A stretch of 64,000 nt of DNA from Allobosea sp. UNC402CLCol. Its GTDB lineage: Bacteria > Pseudomonadota > Alphaproteobacteria > Rhizobiales > Beijerinckiaceae. Below, in pieces: positions 16,304 to 23,630 of the stretch. The notes beneath the pieces were generated by a model, which saw only the letters and a program-made list of their open reading frames with translations, searched no databases and was not told the DNA's origin. The stretch is taken from assembly GCF_000745475.1 (NCBI RefSeq), contig NZ_JQJJ01000010.1, positions 806,001-870,000 on the forward strand, written 5' to 3'. The stretch's first letter is position 1; every line of letters starts with the position of its first letter. Position numbers and translations under genes: made by a program.

Positions 16304-17491
16304 TCAGCGATAAGGATCGGCCGCGTCGCGCAGGCCGTCGCCGAGGAAGTTGAAGGCAAGGATGATCACGATCACCGGGATGACCGGATAGAGCAGCCAG
16401 GGATAGAGCGCCACCACATTGATGTTCTGTGCCTCGTTCAGCATCACGCCCCAGCTCGTGATCGGGGGCCGCAAGCCCAGGCCGAGGAAGGAAAGCGCCG
16501 TTTCGCCGAGGATGGTGCGGGGGATGGTGATCGTCGCCGAGGCGATGAGATGGCTCATGAAGCCCGGCACCAGATGCAGCGCGATGATGCGCCGCGGCCG
16601 CGCGCCCATGAGCTGGGCGGCAACGACATAATCCTCCTCGCGCAGAGAGAGCAGCTTGGAGCGCACCGAGCGGGCGAGCCCCGTCCAGTCCATCAGGCCG
16701 AGGATCACGGTGATGCCGAAATAGACCACCACCGGGCTCCAGGACGGCGGCATGATCGAGGCCAGCGCCAGCCAGAGCGGGATATGCGGCAGCGACTGCA
16801 CGATCTCGATGATGCGCTGGACGACGAGGTCGACCCGGCCGCCATAGTAGCCGGCGATGCCGCCGATGATGACGCCGAGCACGAAGGAGATGCTGACGCC
16901 GATCAGGCCGATCGAGAGCGAGATCCGCCCGCCATAGAGGATGCGGGAGAGCATGTCGCGGCCGAGCCGGTCCGAGCCGAGCCAGAAGAAGGTGCCGCCC
17001 TCCGGCGGGCAGACGAGGTGCAGATTGCCCGGCACGAGCCCCCAGAAGCTGTAGCCGTCGCCACGGCAGAAGAAGCGCAGCTTCTCCGGCCGTTCGCGAT
17101 CCTCCGCATATTCGCGCTTCAGGTTCTCCATGTTGAGATGGAGCTTGAAGGGATAGACGAAGGGGCCGATGAACGCGCCCTCGTGGAAGAGGCGGACCTG
17201 CTGGCCGGGCGCGCGGATGAAATCCGTGTTGCGCGTGCTGTAGTGATAGGGCGCAAGGAACTCGGCGAAGGCCGCCATCGCATAGATCACGAAGATGAGG
17301 ACGGCCGAGATCACCGCGAGCCTGTGCTTGCGGAACTTCCACCACATCAACTGCCATTGCGAAGCGAGATAGACCCGCTCCTGCTCGGCGGTCATCTCCT
17401 CGGTGGCATAGGGCTCGAACGGGGCCGTCGAGACCGCATGCGGCAGCGGCGCGCCCTCGGGCGGCAGATCCTTGAGCGAGTTCGCGGTCAC
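16304..17491 (-). CDS. ABC transporter permease, DppC/OppC type
   Basis: 395-residue inner-membrane permease. One transmembrane helix near residue 60 is followed by a long periplasmic segment (about 80-165) that includes LRFFCRGDGYSFWGLVPGNL and the motif FFWLGSDRLGRDMLSRILYG, then five more helices with the EAA loop RSKLLSLREEDYVVAAQLMG. It ends with LAFNFLGDGLRDAADPYR, the DppC hallmark. The enlarged first periplasmic loop characterises one subgroup of peptide/opine-type permeases. Its start overlaps the DppB-type gene by four bases. It works with that permease, the SBP and the dual ATPase of the same operon. Confidence 0.9.
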   Translation of the reverse strand: MTANSLKDLPPEGAPLPHAVSTAPFEPYATEEMTAEQERVYLASQWQLMWWKFRKHRLAVISAVLIFVIYAMAAFAEFLAPYHYSTRNTDFIRAPGQQVRLFHEGAFIGPFVYPFKLHLNMENLKREYAEDRERPEKLRFFCRGDGYSFWGLVPGNLHLVCPPEGGTFFWLGSDRLGRDMLSRILYGGRISLSIGLIGVSISFVLGVIIGGIAGYYGGRVDLVVQRIIEIVQSLPHIPLWLALASIMPPSWSPVVVYFGITVILGLMDWTGLARSVRSKLLSLREEDYVVAAQLMGARPRRIIALHLVPGFMSHLIASATITIPRTILGETALSFLGLGLRPPITSWGVMLNEAQNINVVALYPWLLYPVIPVIVIILAFNFLGDGLRDAADPYR

Positions 17492-18489
17492 TTCGTTGCA
17501 GCCCCCTGCAAGCGAATGCGCGGATCGAGGATGGCCAGCGCGATGTCCGAGATCAGCACGCCAATCACGGTGAGGAAGGAGAGGAACATCAGGAAGGAGC
17601 CGGCGAGATACATGTCCTGGCTCTGCAGGGCGCGGATCAACAGCGGGCCCGTCGTCTGCAGCGACAGCACGATTGCCACAACCTCCGCGCCCGAGACGAT
17701 CGAGGGCAGGATGTCACCGATATCGGAGATGAAGAAGTTGAGCGACATGCGCAACGGGTATTTGCGCAGCGCCTTGCCCGGCGGCAGGCCCTTGGCGCGG
17801 GCGGTGGTGTAGTACTGCTTCTGCAATTCGTCGAGCAGGTTGGCGCGCAGCGCCCGGATCATGCCCGCGGTGCCGCCGGCACCGATGATAATGACCGGGA
17901 TCCAGAGATGCTCCAGCACCGATCTGAGCTTCGCCCAGCTCATCGGCTGGTTGAGATATTGCGGATCGACGAGGCCGCCGATCGAGAGGCCGAACCAGAG
18001 ATTGGCGAAGTACATGAAGACGAGCGCCAGCAGGAAGTGCGGCACGGCAAGCCCGATCAGGCCGAGGAAGGTCAGGCCGTAATCGCCCCAGCTATATTGA
18101 TGCGTCGCGGAATAGATCCCGATCGGGAAGGCGACGATCCAGGTGAACAGGATCGTGGCGAAGGAGACGATCATCGTCAGCAGGAGCCGGTCGCCGACGA
18201 TCTCCCGCACCGGGCGCTGGTATTCGAAGGAATAGCCCATATCGCCGTGGAGCAGGCCCGCGACCCACCAGGCATAGCGCTCCACCGGGGGCCTGTCGAA
18301 GCCGTATTCCTTCTTCAGGAACTCGATGCGGCTCATATCGGCCTTCTCGCCCTGCGCCTGCATCTCGGCGGCGAGGGTCTCGAAATAATCGCCTTCGGGC
18401 AGGTTGATCACGGTGAAGATCAGCGCGCTGGTGACCAGCAGCGTCGGGATCATGATCAGAATGCGCTTGAAGATGTAGCGAAAGAGCAC
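17488..18489 (-). CDS. ABC transporter permease, DppB/OppB type
   Basis: 333-residue permease with six transmembrane helices. It begins MLFRYIFKRILIMIPTLLVT, the typical DppB start, has FGFDRPPVERYAWWVAGLLH-type sequence and the EAA motif RANLLDELQKQYYTTARAKG. It ends SDIALAILDPRIRLQGA. It forms the translocation channel with the DppC-type partner, whose start overlaps its stop. The substrate-binding protein gene ends three bases before its start, so the order on the minus strand is ATPase, SBP, permease B, permease C. Confidence 0.92.
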   Translation of the reverse strand: MLFRYIFKRILIMIPTLLVTSALIFTVINLPEGDYFETLAAEMQAQGEKADMSRIEFLKKEYGFDRPPVERYAWWVAGLLHGDMGYSFEYQRPVREIVGDRLLLTMIVSFATILFTWIVAFPIGIYSATHQYSWGDYGLTFLGLIGLAVPHFLLALVFMYFANLWFGLSIGGLVDPQYLNQPMSWAKLRSVLEHLWIPVIIIGAGGTAGMIRALRANLLDELQKQYYTTARAKGLPPGKALRKYPLRMSLNFFISDIGDILPSIVSGAEVVAIVLSLQTTGPLLIRALQSQDMYLAGSFLMFLSFLTVIGVLISDIALAILDPRIRLQGAATK

Positions 18490-18492
18490 CGC

Positions 18493-20496
18493 TCAGCCCT
18501 CGCCGTCTTTCTTTCTACGAAACCAGAAGGTGTCTGGCATGTAGCGGCCGAGGAAGGCCCCGGGCTCGAAGCTGTAAAGCCCGTGGTCGGGAACGTTGTT
18601 GAGGTCGCGCGACACGACGATGGGCTGCAGCGTGCTGTTGATGACGCCGATGGTGAAGAGCTGCTCGGCGTTGATCCGCAGCATCTTCTGCCAGATTTCG
18701 CGGCGCTGCGCCGTCGTCACGCTCATCCGCCATTCGTTGTAGAGCCTGACGAGCTCGTTCGCCTCGGGGAGCGACGGGCGCTCGCCCTCGCGGCCATTGG
18801 TCTCGATGAACTGGCCCCAGCGCGGCCACTGGAACTGGGCGGTGGAGGTCGGGGCGAGCGCGTCGGGCTCCATCTCCGGCGTGACCAGCGCGTTGTCCAT
18901 GCCGGCCCAGGCCGACATGATCGTCTGCCCGGCGACGATGCGACGCCGGAAGACGTCACGCTGGCTCGAGCGCGGATAGATCTTGATGCCGACATCGAGG
19001 AAGTTCTGCTTCAGCAGGTCGAGGATGTCGGTTTCCTCGGTGTTCTCGCCGGCGGTCTCGATGGTGAATTCGAGCCGTCTCCCGTCGGGCAGGAGGCGCA
19101 CGCCGTCATCGTCCCGCCTGGTCAGGCCGATCTCGTCGAGGAGCTGGTTGGCGAGGCCGGGATCGTGCTGAATCCAGAGCGAGGCGAGGGCCGGGTCGTA
19201 GAGCGGGCTTTCCGGCAGGGCCGTGTTGCCGCTTTCGCGGGCGAGGCCGAAGAAGATCACCTTGTTGACGTCGGTCCGGCTGATCGCGACCGAGATCGCC
19301 CGCCGGTAGCGGACGTCGCGGTTGAGGTCGCGCCAGACGGGGTCGATGGCGTTGAGATTGGGCAGCAGCGCGAAATAGGCGCCCTCGGCCCGTTTCCAGA
19401 GCTTGACCTCGAAATTCATCCGCTTCGAGGCTTCCTTGAGGAAGGTGTAGTTGTCGAAGCGGATGTAGCGCACCTGCAGGTCGGCCTCGCCGGCCGCGGC
19501 CTTGGCCGGGATGAGCGCGCTCGTCCCGATCGTCATCGTCACCTCGTCGGCATAGGGCAGTTGCCGGCCATTCTCGTCGATGCGGTGGAAATAGGCGTTG
19601 CGCTCGAAAACGAACTGCTCGGCGGGCAGGGGCGTGGTGTTGCGCCAGGGCTCGAGGGTCGGAAGCTTGGGGTTCTCGGGCCGGTACATGCGGGAGTTGC
19701 GCTCGTGCAGGGCGCCCCAGTCGCGAACCCGGTTCTCCTTGATCTTCGCGGCGAGCTCCTGCTTCAGCGCGTGGCGCTCGTGGAATTGCCGCAGATATTG
19801 CGAGGGCATGAAGATATAGGTCGGCTGGGCGGCGGCCAGTGCCGGCAGGAAGATCGGGTTGGGCGCCTTCCAGCTATAGCGGACCTCGGTCTCGCTCACG
19901 ATCTCGAAGACCGGTGGCTCGCCGGCCGAGAACAGCGCCTGAGGCGGCCCGCCCGGCGACAGGCGCTTGTTGTTGGCGACATCCTCCCACCAGTAGCGGA
20001 AATCCTCGCTCGTCAGCGGTGATCCGTCCGACCAGCAATGCCCGGGCCGCAGGCGCAGCGTGAAGATGCGCCCCTCATCGACGTTGAAGCTCTCCAGCAC
20101 GTCGGGGACGAGCTCGAGCTTGTCGTCGTAGACGACCAGGCGCGTATAGCCATAGAGCGTCATCATGCGCAGGTCGCGCTGGTCGCCCATCAGCAGGCGG
20201 ATATTGCCACGGTGCCGGCCGGCCCTGCGCCCGAGGCTCGCCATGTCGATGACGCGCGGAACGTCCGGAATCCGGTCGCCGACCGGGGGCAGCGCGCCGG
20301 CCGCCACGCGGTCGGCGAAGAACGGGCTGTCGATCGCGGCAGGGGTCTGGGCGGCGGGAGCCTGGGCAGAGGAAGGCTGGACGGGAGGCTGCTCGGGCGC
20401 GGCGCGCAAGGCGCGCGGCAGGCCGAGGCCGGCGGCGGTGGCCGTTCCCAGAAGCAGCGCCGAGCGGCGCGTCGGAGAGAGGCGGCGCTTCGTCAC
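18493..20496 (-). CDS. ABC transporter substrate-binding protein, family 5
   Basis: 667-residue periplasmic SBP_bac_5 protein. The N-terminus PTRRSALLLGTATAAGLGLP looks like a Tat signal, followed by an Ala/Pro/Gln-rich linker. The binding domain holds LRPGHCWSDGSPLTSEDFRY, the family signature around the first lobe, and a C-terminal hinge region typical of the dipeptide/oligopeptide class. The protein is longer than DppA (about 535) and resembles the subgroup paired with long-loop DppC permeases. It overlaps the ATPase gene by four bases. The ligand is unknown: peptide, opine or oligosaccharide are all possible given the lyase and glycosyltransferase neighbours. Confidence 0.9.
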   Translation of the reverse strand: MTKRRLSPTRRSALLLGTATAAGLGLPRALRAAPEQPPVQPSSAQAPAAQTPAAIDSPFFADRVAAGALPPVGDRIPDVPRVIDMASLGRRAGRHRGNIRLLMGDQRDLRMMTLYGYTRLVVYDDKLELVPDVLESFNVDEGRIFTLRLRPGHCWSDGSPLTSEDFRYWWEDVANNKRLSPGGPPQALFSAGEPPVFEIVSETEVRYSWKAPNPIFLPALAAAQPTYIFMPSQYLRQFHERHALKQELAAKIKENRVRDWGALHERNSRMYRPENPKLPTLEPWRNTTPLPAEQFVFERNAYFHRIDENGRQLPYADEVTMTIGTSALIPAKAAAGEADLQVRYIRFDNYTFLKEASKRMNFEVKLWKRAEGAYFALLPNLNAIDPVWRDLNRDVRYRRAISVAISRTDVNKVIFFGLARESGNTALPESPLYDPALASLWIQHDPGLANQLLDEIGLTRRDDDGVRLLPDGRRLEFTIETAGENTEETDILDLLKQNFLDVGIKIYPRSSQRDVFRRRIVAGQTIMSAWAGMDNALVTPEMEPDALAPTSTAQFQWPRWGQFIETNGREGERPSLPEANELVRLYNEWRMSVTTAQRREIWQKMLRINAEQLFTIGVINSTLQPIVVSRDLNNVPDHGLYSFEPGAFLGRYMPDTFWFRRKKDGEG

Positions 20497-22373
20497 GACA
20501 CCAGCTCCTTCACATCGGCATTCGGCCGCGCCAGCACATAATGGCCGTCGCCGAGGGCCAGATGCGTAAGCTCGCGGTCGTCGGCCCCGTGCTTGAAGGC
20601 GCTGCCCCAGCCGCTATCGTCCGAGGCGCCGCCGGGCGCGGCCAGCTTGAAGTCGAGCTTGCGGTCGAGATCGGCGAAGGGCACCGAGCGCAGCAGCGCC
20701 TTGGTGTAGGGATGGACGGGCCGGGTGAACAGCGTGTGGCGCGGCGCGAGCTCGACGATGCGGCCGTTGGCCATCACCGCGATGCGGTCGGCCATATAGT
20801 TCACGACGGCGAGGTTGTGCGAGATGAACAGGAAGGTCAGGCCGCGCTCGGCCTGCAGGTCCTTCAGCAGGTTGAGGATCTGCGCCTGCACGGAGACGTC
20901 GAGCGCCGAGACCGGCTCGTCGCAGATGATGAGGTCGGGATCGAGCGCGAGCGCGCGGGCGATGCCGATGCGCTGACGCTGGCCGCCCGAGAAGGAATGC
21001 GGATAGCGGTTGAGGAAGCGGGTATCGAGGCCGACATCCTGCATCAGCGCCTTGACCCGCTCGGCCTGTCCGGGCGCCTCGCCGCGCTCGTGGATGACCA
21101 GCGGCTCGCGTAGGATGCTCTTCACGGTCATGCGCGGCGAGAGCGACGAGACCGGGTCCTGGAAGATCATCTGGACGCGCGGGCGGAAAGCGCGCAGCGC
21201 CTCGCCCTCGAGCGCCAGCACATCGGTCCGCCGATGGCCGTCATCGAAGATCACCTCGCCGGAATCGGCGGTGACGGCGCGCATGACGATCTTGCTGACG
21301 GTGGTCTTGCCGCAGCCGCTCTCGCCGACGAGGCCGAGGCATTCGCCGCGGCGGATATCGAAGCCGACATCGTTGACCGCCTTGACGACGGAAAGGCTGC
21401 CCTTGCCGAAGAAGCCGCGCGAGCCGGTGACATAGGTCTTGTTCAGGTTGCGCACGCGCAGGAGCGGAGCCGCATCGGCGGCCGGCGCGGGCGCTGGCTT
21501 CGCCGCGGCGGGCGGACGGGCCCGGGCCTCGCGCAGGGCCACGAGCCGCTCGCCCTCCTGCATGTCGAAATGCGGCGAGGCTTTCAGCAGCGCCTTCAGA
21601 TAGGGGTGGCGCGGGCGCCTGAAGATGTCCTCGACCTGGCCGCGCTCCATGATCTCGCCGTGGAAGATGACGACGACCTCGTCGGCCATGTTGGCGACGA
21701 CGCCGAGATCGTGGGTGATCAGCAGGATCGCCATGCCCATCTCGGCCTGGAGATCGCGCATCAGGTCGAGGACCTGCGCCTGGATGGTGACGTCGAGGGC
21801 GGTGGTCGGCTCGTCGGCGATGAGCAGCGCCGGCTGGCAGATCAGCGCCATCGCCAGCATGGCACGCTGGCGCAGGCCGCCGGACAATTCGAAGGGGTAG
21901 AGCCCGGAGGCGCGATGCGGGTTCTTGAAGCCGACGCGCTTGAGCATCGCCTCGATCAGCTCGCGCGCCTGCGCCTTCGGCATCGGGCGGTGCAGGAGCA
22001 GGGCTTCCTCGATCTGGTTGCCGATGGTGTGGACCGGCGAGAGCGAGGACATCGGCTCCTGAAAGATCATGCCGATGCGGCCGCCGCGCAGCGCGCGGAT
22101 GCCCGGGCCTTCCCGCGGCAGGGCGGCGATGTCGATCACGGCGTCGGGCGCGAGCGGGTCGCGGAACAGGATCTCGCCGCCGGTGACGGAGCCCGCGCGC
22201 GGCAGCAGCCCCATGATCGCCTGCGAGATCACCGATTTGCCCGAGCCGGATTCGCCGACCAGCGCGACCGTCTTGCCGGCGGGAACACGCAGGCCGACGC
22301 CCTTCACCACGTCGCGGGCGAGGCCGTGGACCGTGAAACCGATACGCAGATCGCTGACGCGAAGAATGTCCAT
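20493..22373 (-). CDS. ABC transporter dual ATP-binding protein (DppD-DppF fusion)
   Basis: 626 residues carrying two complete ATPase domains that energise the importer encoded downstream. Domain 1: Walker [19 protein letters not shown], signature [15 protein letters not shown], Walker [13 protein letters not shown]. Domain 2: [42 protein letters not shown]. Each has the oligopeptide-transporter C-terminal extension ([13 protein letters not shown] and [13 protein letters not shown]). The ATG at 22373 ([13 protein letters not shown]) is the family start. This is the first gene of the ATPase-SBP-permease-permease-GT4-deacetylase chain, all with overlapping or nearly touching ends. An upstream palindrome GACGTC-ACTA-GACGTC at 22419-22434 might be an operator. 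Confidence 0.93.
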   Translation of the reverse strand: MDILRVSDLRIGFTVHGLARDVVKGVGLRVPAGKTVALVGESGSGKSVISQAIMGLLPRAGSVTGGEILFRDPLAPDAVIDIAALPREGPGIRALRGGRIGMIFQEPMSSLSPVHTIGNQIEEALLLHRPMPKAQARELIEAMLKRVGFKNPHRASGLYPFELSGGLRQRAMLAMALICQPALLIADEPTTALDVTIQAQVLDLMRDLQAEMGMAILLITHDLGVVANMADEVVVIFHGEIMERGQVEDIFRRPRHPYLKALLKASPHFDMQEGERLVALREARARPPAAAKPAPAPAADAAPLLRVRNLNKTYVTGSRGFFGKGSLSVVKAVNDVGFDIRRGECLGLVGESGCGKTTVSKIVMRAVTADSGEVIFDDGHRRTDVLALEGEALRAFRPRVQMIFQDPVSSLSPRMTVKSILREPLVIHERGEAPGQAERVKALMQDVGLDTRFLNRYPHSFSGGQRQRIGIARALALDPDLIICDEPVSALDVSVQAQILNLLKDLQAERGLTFLFISHNLAVVNYMADRIAVMANGRIVELAPRHTLFTRPVHPYTKALLRSVPFADLDRKLDFKLAAPGGASDDSGWGSAFKHGADDRELTHLALGDGHYVLARPNADVKELVS

Positions 22374-22471
22374 GAACCGAACTTGTACTTCCCCTCGGGA
22401 GGTCCTTACCCTCACCTGACGTCACTAGACGTCGAAAGTTCCGTCTTGCCAATGGCTTTCGGCAGGCCGGA

Positions 22472-23464
22472 TCACTCGGACGGACATTGGCCGGCGCGGA
22501 TGACATCGCTGCAACGCGGGCCGCGGCGGAAATCGTCGTAGCTGATGCTCCAGGGCTGTACGTTCGGAGCGCGATAGGGACCGAATTTGAAATATTGATT
22601 ACGGTCGAGGCCCGGTGCCGCGTGCCCGATGTGACCTTTGACCGTGACGATCGGGATGCCGTCGGCCAGAATCTCGATATGGCCGTCGCCGGACGGGCCG
22701 GGATGCGAGCGGACCACGAAATCGATCCAGCCTTTCTGGGCCGCAGGCAGGTCGGCATGGCGCGTCACCCGGATTCCGGGGGCGCAGGCGCCGAAATAGG
22801 AGGGATATTCCTCCGGCACCGAGCCGCTCTCGATGGCGACCAGCGCCCGTGTCTGGTGGACCTGCGGTCGGCTGAGCACGCGCGCCTCTCCGGGCAGGCA
22901 GCCTTGCGGGCGCTGCGGGCCGCCGATCGGATAGGATTCGACCAGGTCGGTCTCGACGGTGAAGCCGAGACGGCCCCGGTAGAGCCGCAGGGCCAGGAAG
23001 GGCGAGAAATCGCCCTGCGCGTCGCGCAGGATCTCGCGCTTCCACTGCGCCATCACATATCTGCGATCATCCTGCGGCAGCGGATCGTTCAGCCGCATGG
23101 CGAAGCCGTACCAGACGGTCCGCGAGTAGGAGGCGAGAACCTCCGGGCGCTCCCAGACTTCGGCGCGCTCGCTGCAGGCCTTGGCGCGCGGATCGCAGGA
23201 CGGCATCGCCGTCAGGGTCAGCTCGCCCCGCCCGCGCAAGGGCGAGCGCGTGCCGAAAACAACCTGCCCGCCACGCTGTTCGGGGTTGTCCTTGTAGAAA
23301 AGGCCGCCTTCGGGCGCGAAACCGCGCTGCTCGAAGCCATCGGTCAGGACGAGGTCGGCCGGATCGGTCGGGGGTGTCGTCGCAGCGGGCTGCGCCGCCG
23401 AGAGCAGGAGCAGCGACAGCAACGCCGCGCGCCCGAGCCGATGCCTGACGGCAAGATCGCCCAT
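22472..23464 (-). CDS. Exported polysaccharide lyase (heparin-lyase-I-like fold)
   Basis: 330 residues starting MGDLAVRHRLGRAALLSLLL, with a signal peptide ending near AAQPAATT. The mature part fits the Polysacc_lyase (heparin lyase I-like) beta-jelly-roll family: SERAEVWERPEVLASYSRTV-type sequence, then YGFAMRLNDPLPQDDRRYVM and AQWKREI, HADLPAAQKGWIDFVVRSHP and a repeated DGIPIVTVKGHIGH strand, ending KFGPYRAPNVQPWSISYDDF. The ATG at 23464 follows GGGGGGAT, a strong ribosome site; a longer frame upstream has none. It lies upstream of the ABC importer genes on the same strand, so it may cut an external glycan whose fragments are imported. The polymer is unknown. Confidence 0.78.
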   Translation of the reverse strand: MGDLAVRHRLGRAALLSLLLLSAAQPAATTPPTDPADLVLTDGFEQRGFAPEGGLFYKDNPEQRGGQVVFGTRSPLRGRGELTLTAMPSCDPRAKACSERAEVWERPEVLASYSRTVWYGFAMRLNDPLPQDDRRYVMAQWKREILRDAQGDFSPFLALRLYRGRLGFTVETDLVESYPIGGPQRPQGCLPGEARVLSRPQVHQTRALVAIESGSVPEEYPSYFGACAPGIRVTRHADLPAAQKGWIDFVVRSHPGPSGDGHIEILADGIPIVTVKGHIGHAAPGLDRNQYFKFGPYRAPNVQPWSISYDDFRRGPRCSDVIRAGQCPSE

Positions 23465-23527
23465 ATATCCCCCCGCATGCGACCGGGCCCGTCGCCGATC
23501 CACGCTTTCGCCGCTAACCGACGCACA

Positions 23528-23556
23528 TTGTACAGCACCGCGTACTAACCATATAT
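23528..23556 (+). promoter_or_regulatory. Candidate sigma70-type promoter for the ABC/CNB/cyclase operon
   Basis: TTGTAC at 23528-23533 and ATATAT at 23551-23556 are separated by 17 bases and lie about 75 bases before the TTG start at 23631. On the opposite strand a TACAAT (-10-like) overlaps the same bases, about 63 bases before the polysaccharide lyase start. The two divergent operons may therefore have overlapping promoters. This is inference from motif spacing only. Confidence 0.35.
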
Positions 23557-23630
23557 GGACACCCGCGGGGTGCGGTCTGCGGGGCATAATACAATCGGGC
23601 GCGTGTCCGCGCCGAACAGGATCGTCTCCT

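Noticed and set aside
15132..17357. Possible fusion of a glycosyltransferase with a 370-residue N-terminal extension
   Set aside because: The extension is an out-of-frame reading of the permease gene that fully occupies 16304-17491. The glycosyltransferase starts at TTG 16274.
17908..20022. A 704-codon plus-strand frame opposite the substrate-binding protein
   Set aside because: Same reason: low-complexity composition and no ribosome site, against an evident SBP on the minus strand.
22418..22434. GACGTC-ACTA-GACGTC as a proven operator
   Set aside because: It is only two short self-palindromes upstream of the ABC ATPase gene. There is no independent support, so it is mentioned but not listed as a site.
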